Part shown: positions 1-9,450 of the stretch, piece after piece
How the letters are laid out: every line of letters starts with the position of its first letter
Numbering within the stretch: position 1 is the stretch's first letter
Source: CBDEFX01 sp965237635
GTDB taxonomy: Bacteria; Chloroflexota; Dehalococcoidia; Lucifugimonadales; CAUZJF01
DNA: 64,000 bases
Reading direction: 5' to 3'
Assembly: GCA_965237635.1 (NCBI GenBank)
Contig: CBDEFX010000002.1
Span: 2,418,001-2,482,000, forward strand
The notes under the pieces: generated by a model
The model's database searches: none
What the model saw: the letters and a program-made list of their open reading frames with translations, nothing else
What the model was told of the DNA's origin: nothing
Position numbers and translations under genes: made by a program

Positions 1-106
1 AGATGACGGAGCGGCCTGACTCCACCAAGCGGTGGCCGATGGCGCACAGGGCATGGGTCTTGCTGGCACCGGGCAGTCCAAAGGCTAGGACCGGGCTCTG
101 GGTCGA
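1..106 (-). pseudogene. IstB-like ATPase fragment (IS21 family helper), cut by window edge
   Basis: The minus strand, read from about position 106 down to the window edge, encodes SPVLAFGLPGASKTHALCAI followed by GHRLVESGRSVI. This matches the Walker A region of IstB, the AAA+ helper of IS21-family transposases. The usual GTGKTH core reads GASKTH here, so the nucleotide-binding loop is altered. An in-frame TGA lies just upstream (minus strand, near 107-109), so the piece has no start of its own. It is a remnant, and the rest lies outside the window. I see nothing else recognisable between 107 and 360. Confidence 0.6.
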
Positions 107-364
107 TCAAGTTGATGAACCGGGTCTCAGTGCCCCTGCTTTCGCACAGAAACGGGAGTGGACACCGGTAGGCGGGAAGATTGTCGGGCAAACCAGTACT
201 ACAGTTCGCGGACTGGCCCTTCAAAGAACCTTCACGTTCAGGTTCCGCTTGGTCCCGTAGGAAAAGGAACTGGGCCTGGTTACCTCTGCAGACCGGCAGA
301 AATAATAGTCAACTTGACGGTCACGTCTGTGAGGAGATGCGACTCCTAGAACTTCCAATAGGAA

Positions 365-395
365 GGGGGCACTCGACATTGTGCCGGGTGCCCCC
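365..395 (-). terminator. Inverted repeat, candidate terminator of the collagen-like gene
   Basis: GGGGGCAC at 365-372 is perfectly complementary to GTGCCCCC at 388-395, with a 15-nt loop. It sits about 30 nt past the stop codon of the collagen-like gene on the minus strand. No long U-tract follows on the minus strand, so it may be a weak terminator or a 3'-end stabilising hairpin. Confidence 0.4.
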
Positions 396-422
396 AGTTT
401 TCCGATAGGCCATCAGGGTTGC

Positions 423-2006
423 TCAGTCGCGCGGCCGTCTCAATAGCCAGACTCCCCCTGCGACGACCAGGACAGCTACCAAAGAGAGGATCAAACTCAC
501 GATCCCCAAGACGCTGGGCCCGGCAGATCCGGTATCCCCGGTAGCGCCCTCGGGCCCGGCAGGTCCGGTATCCCCGGTAGAGCCCTCGGGCCCGGCAGAT
601 CCGGTATCCCCGGTAGAGCCCTCGGGCCCGGCAGATCCGGTATCCCCGGTAGAGCCCTCGGGCCCGACAGGTCCGGTATCCCCGGTAGAGCCCTCGGGCC
701 CGACAGGTCCGGTATCCCCGGTAGAGCCCTCGGGCCCGACAGGTCCGGTATCCCCGGTAGAGCCCTCGGGCCCGACAGGTCCGGTATCCCCGGTAGAGCC
801 CTCGGGCCCGACAGGTCCGGTATCTCCGGTAGAGCCCTCGGGCCCGGCAGGTCCGGTAGAGCCCTCGGGCCCGGCAGGTCCGGTAGAGCCCTCGGGCCCG
901 GCAGATCCGGTAGAGCCCTCGGGCCCGGCAGATCCGGTAGAGCCCTCGGGCCCGGCAGATCCGGTAGCTCCGGTATCGCCCTTGGGCCCGGCAGGTCCGG
1001 TATCTCTGGTATCTCCCTCGGGCCCGGCAGGTCCGGTATCGCCCTTGGGCCCGGCAGGTCCGGTAGCTCCGGTATCGCCCTTGGGCCCGGCAGGTCCACG
1101 CAGCCCTGCGGTGGGTTCCGGCGTGGCCGTGGGCTCCGGAGTGGTAGTGTCGTCGCCAGCCTCCACCGTTATGGTGTCATCGCCGCCCGCGCCGGAGAAA
1201 GTATGATCACCATCCTGCACGTCATCGCCGACCATAACATCGTACGTGAAGGACTCCACCGATATCACTGTGAAGTTGACGATTGTGCTGTCGGTGGCGT
1301 CAACTGTGCCACGAACAACTCCCTTAGTAGCATGACCGACCACCTTGGTCGCAGACCCATCTACGTAGCTGAACCCAGCCGGCAGTGTTTCCACGACCTG
1401 CCCAATAGCTTCGTCAGCGCCGTAGCCCGTATCGGTGATCGTTACCATGAACGTCTCACCCTGGGCCACCGGTTCCGCAGGCAACGACCTGCTAACACCG
1501 ACCGGTGTGGTAGTGTCGGGAGGTGTCGTCGTAGCGACCGGCGTCGTCGTATCGGGCGGCGTGGTAGTGCCACCCTCCACCGTTATGGTGTCATCGCCGC
1601 CCGCGCCGGAGAAAGTATGATCACCATCCCCCACGCTGTCGCCGACCATGACCTCGTAGGTGAAGGATTCTACCGACACCACCGAGAAGGTGACAATTCT
1701 GCTGTCGGTGGCGTCAACTCTGCCACGAACAACTCCCTTAGTAGCATGACCGACCACCTTGGTCGCAGACCCATCTACGTAGCTGAACCCAGCCGGCAGT
1801 GTTTCCACGACCTGCCCAATAGCTTTGTCAGCGCCGTATCCCGTATCGGTGATCGTTACCGTGAACTTCTCACCCTGAGCCACCGGATCCGCAGGCAAAT
1901 CCCTGCTAGGACCGGCCTGCTGCGCGAACACAGAACTCAGGCTCAAGCCCAACAATCCTATAACGCCGGCGACGACCAGCAACAGCGGAAACGCTTTTCT
2001 GATCAA
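423..2006 (-). CDS. Collagen-like surface protein with duplicated N-terminal domain and C-terminal membrane anchor
   Basis: This is a 527-residue secreted protein, probably displayed on the cell surface. Residues 1-28 form a signal peptide (hydrophobic LLLVVAGVIGLLGLSLSSV then FAQQ). Two almost identical domains of about 110 residues follow, each with FTVTITDTGYGAD and VVETLPAGFSYVDG, like DUF11-type 'conserved repeat' adhesin domains; a TTTPPDTTTP linker separates them. From about residue 300, Gly-X-Y triplets (GPAGPKGDTGATGPAG and many GPEGSTGDT units) run to about 495. The tail has a hydrophobic helix followed by LLRRPRD, a stop-transfer anchor. The start is a TTG with an AAAGGAGAAAG site upstream. 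Triplet purity is broken once (EGDTRDTG). A role in adhesion or a fibrous coat is inferred. Confidence 0.8.
   Translation of the reverse strand: MIRKAFPLLLVVAGVIGLLGLSLSSVFAQQAGPSRDLPADPVAQGEKFTVTITDTGYGADKAIGQVVETLPAGFSYVDGSATKVVGHATKGVVRGRVDATDSRIVTFSVVSVESFTYEVMVGDSVGDGDHTFSGAGGDDTITVEGGTTTPPDTTTPVATTTPPDTTTPVGVSRSLPAEPVAQGETFMVTITDTGYGADEAIGQVVETLPAGFSYVDGSATKVVGHATKGVVRGTVDATDSTIVNFTVISVESFTYDVMVGDDVQDGDHTFSGAGGDDTITVEAGDDTTTPEPTATPEPTAGLRGPAGPKGDTGATGPAGPKGDTGPAGPEGDTRDTGPAGPKGDTGATGSAGPEGSTGSAGPEGSTGSAGPEGSTGPAGPEGSTGPAGPEGSTGDTGPVGPEGSTGDTGPVGPEGSTGDTGPVGPEGSTGDTGPVGPEGSTGDTGPVGPEGSTGDTGSAGPEGSTGDTGSAGPEGSTGDTGPAGPEGATGDTGSAGPSVLGIVSLILSLVAVLVVAGGVWLLRRPRD
520..1100 (-). repeat. In-gene tandem repeats (36-bp and 27-bp units) coding for Gly-X-Y triplets
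   Basis: The coding DNA is made of near-identical units: mainly 36 bp (12 residues, GPEGSTGDTGPV/A) at about 535-850 and 27 bp (9 residues, GPEGSTGSA/PA) at about 840-970. Units differ by only one or two bases, which points to recent expansion. Unit numbers can change without shifting the frame because both units are multiples of three. There are no spacers of differing sequence, so it is not a CRISPR array. Confidence 0.85.
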
Positions 2007-2139
2007 GCCCTTTCTCCTTTTAGTTCCGTTTGCCTCGCGAGGTCTAGCGGATCGTTATTTCCGCGTCAAGAGCCACTGAGGCAAACGGAACCTCTTCACT
2101 TCTGATCCGAGGGTCCCTATCTCCACTCGCAGCCAATAA

Positions 2140-5100
2140 CTAGCTGCTGAAGTAGAGTTCGACGATATCTAGGATTCGCTCCGAGTCGATACCGCTAACG
2201 TCGTTAAAGTAATCTTCCACGGCATTGAGGACCTCGGTCCCGTCAATCATCCCGTCCTCGTTCGCGTCGTACGAGTCAGCCAGGCCCATGTCGGTGACTG
2301 TGATGGTCACCGCGATTGTGGCGTCATCGGCGGTGTTGCCGTCACTGGCTGTGACGGTAACCTCGTAGGCGTTGTCCGTATCGGCGTCCGCCGGGTCCTC
2401 GTAGTCCAGTGCCGCCATGGTCATCAGCTGGCCGGTGGCAGCGTCGATTTCGAACGAGGCCGTGTCTGCGCCGCCCAGCGTGTAGGTGAGCGTGTCGCCG
2501 GCGTCGTCGTCCGTGGCCTCGACCGGGTCGCCGATGTTCTCACCGGCGGCCGTGTTCTCGGCCACTTCCCTTGTGTCGGTCGCCGCTGCGAACGCAGGTG
2601 CGTTGTTTGCGGGCGCCGGGGCCTCGCCAGTGCCCTCCATTGGGGTCGACGGGGCCTCGTTCCTGTCCGTCACCGTGATGGCCACCGTGATGGTGTCATC
2701 CAAACCGAAGCCGTCCGTGACTTTCAGGACCACCTCGTACACGCCGTTCCTGCCCTCAGCCTCATGGTTCAGGTCATGGGCCTCGTCATGCAGCTTCACC
2801 CTTATCTGCGTGGAATAGACATCATCCTCAGTGTAGGCGGTGCCGTCGAGGCCCGAATTAGTCGACAGGAGCTCGAAGAACGCCGTGTCTTCCCCTTCCA
2901 GGGTGTACTTTAGGCCCATCCCTGTCGGGTCGTCGGGGTCCATGGGCAGGGGCAGGTGGTCGCCAACGAAGGTGGTGGAAGGCGCGTTTTCGGCCACCAT
3001 CCGCAGTGCGGTCTCCTCCGGGAACTCCGGGGGCCGCTGTTGGTCTTTCACCTCCAGCACCGCATGCATGGCTGTCACTACCGCCGTGCGAGGTCCTGCA
3101 GTAATGTCCTCGGCTCCATCCGTGTACATCGCCGTCACACTCACGAAGTAGCTCGTGTCGCCGTTGGTCGGCGTGTAGGTTGCGCTGGTGGCGTCGGCTA
3201 TGTCAGAGGGGTCCAGGGATTGGGGCGGATCGTCTTCGGACCTTGCCCACTGCCAAGAGGAGACGCTGACGTCCCCATCCGGGTCGGTCAAATCGGCGGT
3301 TATGGGTCCATGGGCATAGGGCTGGACCAACTCTTTGCCGTCCTCATCGCGCAGCGTTATCTTTCCCTCCTCATTGATGTTCATGACGGCTATGCACACG
3401 TCGAACTCGCCGCGCCCGCCGTGGCCGTCAAGGGTCACGATCGTTACCTTGTAGACGTTGTCCCCGTTGGCGTCAGCCGGGGTTTCGTAGTCCGGTTGGT
3501 TCCTGAAGACGAGGGTGCGTCCTACGTTACCGATAAGCTGGAACTCACCGGCGTCCTCTCCCTCCAGGCTCCACTCATTGGTAGCGGCCCGGCGGTCTTC
3601 GTCAACCACGTTGTAAACGTTTACGGTTGGAGGATCGTCTGCTTCGTTCCCCACAAATAGCGGGTTGGTGGCGTCCTCGTCGCCGCTGTCAATCTCGTTG
3701 ATGGTCAGCTCCGGCCGTCCCGACAACACCGGGTCTTCGTTAATGTCTTCGGCCGTGATGACCACCACGATGAAGTCGCCCAGGTTGCTGGGGTCCGTGA
3801 CCGTGGCGACCACGACGTATATCCCATCGTCCGGGTCGCCTCTGCTCTCGAAGTCCAGCTCTTGCGCCACCGTGATCTGTCCCGTCGCCTTGTCAATGTC
3901 GAAGGCGGCAACGTCGGCGGCGGCGTCGACCGGGGCAGTGACGCCGGTGGAGCCGGCGTCGGTGTCGTTAACAAAGGCGCGCAGCCCATAGGTCAGTATA
4001 TCTGTGTCGGAGCGGGCCACCACCGTGGCCACAACCGGATCGTCTACGTCATCGCCCACCTCAACGGTCTCCGCCACACTTAGCTCGACCTTAGCACCCA
4101 CAAAGTCAGGGGACTGGTTCGTTGCGCCGAGGCCCTCCGCCTGCACCGGGTTGGCCGACATCATCCGCGCCATCTCGCCGTCCATGTAACTCGCCGTTAC
4201 CCGCAGGTACCTGCCTACAATTGCTGTATCCCCCGGCGTATAGCTCTCGTTGGTCGAGATTCCAGGGGCATCTCCCCAATGGTCATCTTCGTCACGGTCA
4301 AGGACATTCGCCGCGACTTTGGAGACTTCCCACTGCCAATCGGCGCTGGTGACGCCTCCATCCGGATCGGTCAGGCTGGCCATTATCGGGATCGTAATCT
4401 CAGGCTGCAGCGATGAAATGACCACCTCACCGTCCTCATCCACGTCGGTGACGGTGACGTCCACTCGCGTATCCACTGCTTCAGCTGGGCCGGTGTCGTC
4501 GGAGGCCCTGCTGGCGATGGCCCTAATGACCACGCTATACGTGTTGTCAGACATGTCGTCAGGCGTACCCGCGGCATCGGGTGTAGCCGTGTTGTCGCCC
4601 GACCTGTCCTTCGGATCCTCGAAGTCCGGCGAGTTCACGAACTGGAGCACGCCGCCGTTGATGGTGAAGAAGGAGGCGTCGGCGCCTCTCAGGTCCCAGC
4701 TGATGCTGGCCCCCTCGGGGTCGGTCCCCACGTAGGTGGCCACCGCATCCGTATTCGGCGCGTCGTCCTTGATCTCGGCATAGCTTACGTCAACCGGCGG
4801 CGGCGTCACTACGACTTCGCCGTCAGCATCCGTGATCACGAGGATCTCGTTGACGTCGGTGACCATGATGTCCACGTCGACTTCGGCCTTTTGGTTTGCG
4901 TCGCCGCCCGTCACCTCGACCTTAACGGTGACCTGGTAGGTGTTCGGTATTTCGGGGTCGTCGTAGTCGAAGCTCGTACCTGCGCCCACCCTGATCTGAC
5001 CGCTGTCGCTAATGATGTCGAAATGCTCGGCGTCAGGCCCGCCCAGCGTGTAGGTCACGTCGCCACTGGCCTTGACCGGCTCGCCTACGTCATCGCCTCC

Positions 5101-7185
5101 CGCAGCGTCTTCGGCCACAGATCTGGTCACTGGGCCGTCCTCCGCCTCAGCGAAGGTGGGTACGCTTCCCGGGCCGTCCGCCACCCTCACCGCGAATTCC
5201 GTTATCGCCATCACGGTCCTCAGCGAAGGGTCATCTTGCGGCGTGGTGGCAATGCGTTCGTCTGCCATCGTCTCCGGATTGTCTGCGGCGCTGTGCGGGT
5301 CCGTGTATGTTGCCGTTACCCGCAGGAAGTAGCCCCTGTCACCGTCAATGGACGTGTACCTGTTTGTCGTGGCGCCGTCTATGTCTCCAAAATCTTCCGG
5401 CGGCGCCTCAGTGACGGACTTGGACCACTGCCAACTGACGATATGGACGCCCTGGTGGGGCTCACCCAAGTCGCCGCCCTTGTCGTCGGGGTCCTGCACC
5501 TCCGCAACCAGCGTCTCGTCGAGGAAAGCCGTCTCCCCCTCCGCAAACACCACCATCCCCGCTTCGTCGACGTTGGTGACGGTTAGCCATACGTTTACCT
5601 TGCCGATGCCGGCGCCGGTCCTGAGGGGATCGGTGTCCGTGGCTACGAGGGTCACCTCATAGACGTTGTCCCTGTTCATGTCGGTGGGATTTTCGTAGTC
5701 GGGCGCCACCTTGAACTGGAGATAGCGCGGCTCAAACCTTCCGCTGTGATCGAAGGCGCCCGCGTCGTCTCCCTCCAGGGTCCACCTGGCAATGGAGTCG
5801 AGGTGGTCCGGGTCTTCATAGACGTACTCGTTTTGCTGATTGGTTGGATCAGGCTTTTCATCTATACCGGGAGCATCGGGAAGTCCGACGTAAGCCGTAC
5901 CGGTGATTCCCTCAGCGACGCTGAGCTCCGCCCGTCCGGTCACTACCGGGGCTTCGTTCGCGTTTTCGGCCGTGATGGTGACCGTGATGTTGTCGGCCAA
6001 TCCGGAAGGGTCAGTGGCCCTGACGATTACCGTGTACGTTCCAGCCGCGGCGTCGTCTGCGCGGCCTTGTCCAACCGCGTCGTAGTCCAGATTTTGCGCC
6101 ACCGCGATCTGACCTGTCTCCATGTCTATATCGAAGAACTGCAAATCGCTGGCAGCGACGAGGGTATTGGTGGAATCGGCGTCGTCATCCAACTCGTAGG
6201 TCAGTGTGTCGTTGTCCGTATCGGTGGCCGTAACCGGGTCGCCCACGGGGTCTCCCACGGCCGTACTCTCAGGCACCGTCTTGGTGTCCGTGTCATCCTG
6301 GAAGTCGGGGGAGGCGTTCGCGCCAGAGGACACCGCGGCCCGCACCGGGTTCTCCGATTTCGCATCCGCCTCCTTGTTGGTGGTGGCGCTTTGCGGATCC
6401 GTATATTCGACATGGACCCACAGGTACCTGCCTTCATTTGCCGCTACGGGGGTATAGGAAGCAGTGTCTTGATTTGCTACTTGGTTCCAATGGGAACCCA
6501 CGCCGATCACGGGGCGGTTAGCCTTGGAGATGTACCACGTCCACGTGGAGTTGGAGGTGTCGCCGTCCGGGTCGGTCAGGGTGGTGCCTATCGCGACGGT
6601 AACCTCGGGCTGCAGCCACTGCAGTGTCAGCTCTCCAGTGTCATCCGCGTTTCCGACGATCACCGTGAGGTCCATGTCGGTCCTCTTGGCGGGAAGAGGG
6701 GCATCTGGCCCGGCCCTCATCTCGGTGGCGCTCACCGTTATCTGATAGTTGTTGTCGTTGGGAGCGAATTCGCCATCGTCGTCGAAATCGACATCACCAG
6801 CGTCATCAGGGTCCAGGTTGAGGCCCCGGTCCGTCGGGTTCTCGTAGTCTGGCGACTCCATGAAGGTGAGCACGCCGGTTGAGCTGATCGCGAAGTCGGC
6901 GGCGTCGACCCCCCTCACGTTCCACTCGATACCTGAGCCCTCGGGGTCCTTCGACTCGAAGAACCGCACCGGACCCGTGCCGTTCTCGGCGTAGTGGATG
7001 TGTTCGCCCCCCAACTCGACTACGCCTGGGTGCGGCGTCTGATCGGGCTCGTGCGGGTGCGCAAAGACTCCATTCGGTGCAGGACTGGATAGCACCAAAA
7101 TCGCCATCATTGCCATCATTGCCAACAAGGCACCGACGCGCATAACCACCGATTTCTTTACTGCGCTAGACGGACGATCCAACAT
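2140..7185 (-). CDS. Giant cadherin-repeat surface protein with terminal EF-hand/dockerin-like motif
   Basis: This 1681-residue protein starts with a signal peptide (VGALLAMMAMMAILVLSSPAP, about residues 17-40). The body alternates two modules. Cadherin-like repeats carry motifs such as YENPTD, DYEDP and TVTDVNE, and signatures like FDIDMETGQIAVAQNLDYD. The second module is a beta-sandwich of about 90 residues starting LTDPDGD with an internal W-x-W (STWTWYISK, SSWQWARSE), in which YTP precedes RYLRVTASYTDP. At least eight cadherin-like units are visible, and many Asp/Asn positions suggest Ca2+ binding. The C-terminus ends in DANEDGMIDGTEV, a textbook EF-hand loop, followed by a helix-rich tail like half of a dockerin. 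The ATG start has GGGAGG upstream. It lies just upstream of the collagen-like gene on the same strand, so the pair may form a surface locus. Adhesion is inferred. Confidence 0.8.
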   Translation of the reverse strand: MLDRPSSAVKKSVVMRVGALLAMMAMMAILVLSSPAPNGVFAHPHEPDQTPHPGVVELGGEHIHYAENGTGPVRFFESKDPEGSGIEWNVRGVDAADFAISSTGVLTFMESPDYENPTDRGLNLDPDDAGDVDFDDDGEFAPNDNNYQITVSATEMRAGPDAPLPAKRTDMDLTVIVGNADDTGELTLQWLQPEVTVAIGTTLTDPDGDTSNSTWTWYISKANRPVIGVGSHWNQVANQDTASYTPVAANEGRYLWVHVEYTDPQSATTNKEADAKSENPVRAAVSSGANASPDFQDDTDTKTVPESTAVGDPVGDPVTATDTDNDTLTYELDDDADSTNTLVAASDLQFFDIDMETGQIAVAQNLDYDAVGQGRADDAAAGTYTVIVRATDPSGLADNITVTITAENANEAPVVTGRAELSVAEGITGTAYVGLPDAPGIDEKPDPTNQQNEYVYEDPDHLDSIARWTLEGDDAGAFDHSGRFEPRYLQFKVAPDYENPTDMNRDNVYEVTLVATDTDPLRTGAGIGKVNVWLTVTNVDEAGMVVFAEGETAFLDETLVAEVQDPDDKGGDLGEPHQGVHIVSWQWSKSVTEAPPEDFGDIDGATTNRYTSIDGDRGYFLRVTATYTDPHSAADNPETMADERIATTPQDDPSLRTVMAITEFAVRVADGPGSVPTFAEAEDGPVTRSVAEDAAGGDDVGEPVKASGDVTYTLGGPDAEHFDIISDSGQIRVGAGTSFDYDDPEIPNTYQVTVKVEVTGGDANQKAEVDVDIMVTDVNEILVITDADGEVVVTPPPVDVSYAEIKDDAPNTDAVATYVGTDPEGASISWDLRGADASFFTINGGVLQFVNSPDFEDPKDRSGDNTATPDAAGTPDDMSDNTYSVVIRAIASRASDDTGPAEAVDTRVDVTVTDVDEDGEVVISSLQPEITIPIMASLTDPDGGVTSADWQWEVSKVAANVLDRDEDDHWGDAPGISTNESYTPGDTAIVGRYLRVTASYMDGEMARMMSANPVQAEGLGATNQSPDFVGAKVELSVAETVEVGDDVDDPVVATVVARSDTDILTYGLRAFVNDTDAGSTGVTAPVDAAADVAAFDIDKATGQITVAQELDFESRGDPDDGIYVVVATVTDPSNLGDFIVVVITAEDINEDPVLSGRPELTINEIDSGDEDATNPLFVGNEADDPPTVNVYNVVDEDRRAATNEWSLEGEDAGEFQLIGNVGRTLVFRNQPDYETPADANGDNVYKVTIVTLDGHGGRGEFDVCIAVMNINEEGKITLRDEDGKELVQPYAHGPITADLTDPDGDVSVSSWQWARSEDDPPQSLDPSDIADATSATYTPTNGDTSYFVSVTAMYTDGAEDITAGPRTAVVTAMHAVLEVKDQQRPPEFPEETALRMVAENAPSTTFVGDHLPLPMDPDDPTGMGLKYTLEGEDTAFFELLSTNSGLDGTAYTEDDVYSTQIRVKLHDEAHDLNHEAEGRNGVYEVVLKVTDGFGLDDTITVAITVTDRNEAPSTPMEGTGEAPAPANNAPAFAAATDTREVAENTAAGENIGDPVEATDDDAGDTLTYTLGGADTASFEIDAATGQLMTMAALDYEDPADADTDNAYEVTVTASDGNTADDATIAVTITVTDMGLADSYDANEDGMIDGTEVLNAVEDYFNDVSGIDSERILDIVELYFSS

Positions 7186-7278
7186 ACAATTCCTCCCTTG
7201 GCCGACGCAAATCTTCCACTCCCAGAGTGGACACCGTGCAAGATACTAGCATTCCACATAGGTTGTGTCAAGGCCTGA

Positions 7279-7468
7279 ATTGCTCGGGCAACGGCGTTCT
7301 ATCGTGACGTGCTGGGGATGAAGTTCCTTTTCCGTGCCCCGCCCGGGCTGGCTTTCTTCGACTGCGCCGGCGTTCGGCTGATGTTGACGGCGCCTGAACC
7401 GGAGAGCGAAGAGCTGCCTGGCCGCGGCCGCCCCATCTACTTCACCGTGCCCGATGTCTCAGAAGCTT
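7279..7468 (+). pseudogene. VOC/glyoxalase family gene, 5' part (split by IS1182-like element)
   Basis: The frame encodes FYRDVLGMKFLF, then GLAFFDCAGVRLML, then PIYFTVPDVSEA. This is the core of a vicinal-oxygen-chelate (glyoxalase/bleomycin-resistance) domain. About 20-25 N-terminal residues are missing: an in-frame TGA precedes at 7276 and no start is present. The reading frame breaks at the IS end at 7469 and resumes at 9451, where the AAGCTT duplication allows exact rejoining (SEA/YETLKARG). The gene is therefore doubly broken, truncated at its 5' end and interrupted. Confidence 0.75.
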
Positions 7469-9450
7469 GATTTGTTCGTAAAAACCCCTCGCCAGCCTGG
7501 GGCAAGGTGGGGATAATGTAATAAAAGGTCGTGGGCGCTGCGCCCGGGCGAGGGAGGGGAGGATGTTCCGAGCGCGAGACCCGCAAGAGAGCCTCTGGCA
7601 GTCCCAGTTCCTGGTGACGCCGAAGAAGGCTAAGCGCCTGGAGGGGAGTTGGGCCGAGGTTTTCCGAAACGAGGCGCTCCCCCTGATTGACGAGGAGCTC
7701 TTTGCTCCGATGTACTGCGCGGACAACGGCCGTCCCAACCGAGCGGTGCAGACCGTCCTCGGGGTCCACCTTCTCAAAGAGATGTTCAACCTCACCGACG
7801 GTGAAGCCCTGGAGCAGCTAGAGTTCAACCTGCTCTGGCACCACGCCCTGCGGCTGGACATCGAGGAGACCCACCTGCCCCAGAAGACCCTCCACAACTT
7901 CCGAGTTCGCCTGATGCAGCACGACGGTGGCCGGCTGGCTTTCCGGGAGACCACGGACCGGATCATCCAGGCGCTGGGCATACGCACCGGAAAGCAACGG
8001 TTGGACTCCACCCACATCATGAGCAACATCGCTACACTCACCCGGCTGGGCCTGTTCTGTGAGACGATGCGGTTGTTCCTGCGGGCCTTGCGCTGGGAGC
8101 ACCCAGAGCTTCGCCCTGTGGTTCCGGAGGGCCTCCTGGGGCGCTATTTGAAGGAAGAAGACGAGGCGACCCACTACGAGGACGCCCACACGGGGGAGGG
8201 TCGGCGACGCTTTTCGGTCTGTGCCCGGGACCTCTACCGGCTGGTGGACCGGTTCCGTGGCACGACTGCTGCCCAGCTGGAGGAGTACCGGCTGCTGGAG
8301 CGGCTGCTGCGGGAGCAGTGCCATGTGGGCAAACACCGGGACGGGCGCCCGGGGGACGATGACGACGATGCTGGGGAATGCAAGGTGCCCGTGGCCCTGA
8401 AGGACCCGAAGCAGGTGTCCGCCGACTCGCTGCAATCGCCCCACGACCCGGATGTGACCTACAGCGGCCACAAGGGGAAGGGGTACGAGGTGCAGGTGGC
8501 GGAGACCTGCCACGAGGAGAACGCCACCCAGCTCATCACCCACGTGGAGGTGACCCCCTCGAGTGGGAGCGACACCGACGTGAGCGCGCCGGTCGTTGAC
8601 GGGCTCGCGGAGCGGAAGGTCCGACCGGACGAGCTCTTCGTCGACACGGCGTATGGGTCGGGCCGCAACGCCTTCGAAGCCTCGCGCCGGGGAACGGAAC
8701 TGGTGAGCCCGGTGGCGGGGTCGGCGCCGGGGAACTCGCACGAAGGAGAGCGTGACGGACCACCGCCGCTCACCGCCGCGGACTTTCAGATCGACGTCAC
8801 AGGGGAGCAGGCCACGGTGTGCCCCGCCGGCCACCCGTCCATCGAGGAGTACGAGCTGGAGGATGCGCCGGAGCGGGTAGAGGTCCACTTTGCCGGGACA
8901 ACATGCGAGCCCTGCCCCTTGCGGTCCCGTTGCCCAGTGAAGCTGGACCGGCGTGCGGGGGACTACGTTCTCAAGGCGGACCTGGTGAAGGTGAACATCG
9001 AGCGGCGCCGGAGGGCCGAGGCCACCGAGGAGTGGCGCAAGCGGTATGACATAAGGGCCGGGATCGAGGGAACGAACTCCGAGCTGAAGCGCGCCCACGG
9101 GCTTGGGCGCTTGCGGGTGCGAGGGGGCCGTCGGGTGCGGCTTGCCGTCTACCTGAAGGCGTTGGCGTGCAACTTCAAGCGGATGGTCCATGCACGCCTG
9201 ATGGAGATGGAGAACACGGCTCAGCGGGCGGTCGGGACGGTACCTGCGGTCGCGGCCGCATGAGGGCGCCGCTCCACAGCTTCCACCGGGTGCCCTGAGC
9301 CACGGAAGGGGTACCGCAACGGGATCACGCTTGTCCTGAGCGCGGCAGATGGTGCGGTGAGGCCAGCAGCCGGCATCCCGTGGCCTCCTCCCTTCCAGGC
9401 CCCTTCGCACGTCAGGGTTCATCTCAAACAGGCCTTTTTGCGAGGGAATC
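7469..9450 (+). mobile_element. IS1182-like insertion sequence, copy 1 (1982 bp), apparently intact
   Basis: The element lies between two copies of AAGCTT (7463-7468 and 9451-9456). Left end GATTTGTTCGTAAAAACC and the reverse complement of the right end, GATTCCCTCGCAAAAAGG, form the terminal inverted repeats. One full-length transposase gene occupies most of it. Removing the element and one AAGCTT restores the VOC reading frame, which proves the boundaries. The same terminal repeat is found on the 161-bp MITEs in this window. Confidence 0.85.
7563..9263 (+). CDS. IS1182-family DDE transposase
   Basis: This 566-residue transposase has the family's expected length. An N-terminal DUF772-like region (FAPMYCADNGRPNRAVQTVL, then LLKEMFNLTDGEALEQLEFN) is followed by a DDE catalytic core. 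Candidate acidic residues are in RLDSTHIMSNIA (first D), LFVDTAYGSG (second D) and IEGTNSELKRAHGLGRLRVRG (E). A Cys cluster CEPCPLRSRC lies between the second D and the E, as is common in this family. The ATG start has a GGGAGGGGAGG site upstream. This copy has no frameshift, unlike the second copy at 55.3-57.0 kb, so it could mobilise that copy and perhaps the MITEs. Confidence 0.9.
   Translation: MFRARDPQESLWQSQFLVTPKKAKRLEGSWAEVFRNEALPLIDEELFAPMYCADNGRPNRAVQTVLGVHLLKEMFNLTDGEALEQLEFNLLWHHALRLDIEETHLPQKTLHNFRVRLMQHDGGRLAFRETTDRIIQALGIRTGKQRLDSTHIMSNIATLTRLGLFCETMRLFLRALRWEHPELRPVVPEGLLGRYLKEEDEATHYEDAHTGEGRRRFSVCARDLYRLVDRFRGTTAAQLEEYRLLERLLREQCHVGKHRDGRPGDDDDDAGECKVPVALKDPKQVSADSLQSPHDPDVTYSGHKGKGYEVQVAETCHEENATQLITHVEVTPSSGSDTDVSAPVVDGLAERKVRPDELFVDTAYGSGRNAFEASRRGTELVSPVAGSAPGNSHEGERDGPPPLTAADFQIDVTGEQATVCPAGHPSIEEYELEDAPERVEVHFAGTTCEPCPLRSRCPVKLDRRAGDYVLKADLVKVNIERRRRAEATEEWRKRYDIRAGIEGTNSELKRAHGLGRLRVRGGRRVRLAVYLKALACNFKRMVHARLMEMENTAQRAVGTVPAVAAA

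Noticed and set aside
520..1100. CRISPR-like periodic repeats of about 36 bp
   Set aside because: Units are contiguous, without unique spacers, and encode Gly-X-Y triplets in one frame of a clear protein.
1203..2105. 300-codon open frame antisense to the collagen-like gene head
   Set aside because: It repeats the duplicated head domain in antisense and has no ribosome-binding site or recognisable fold.
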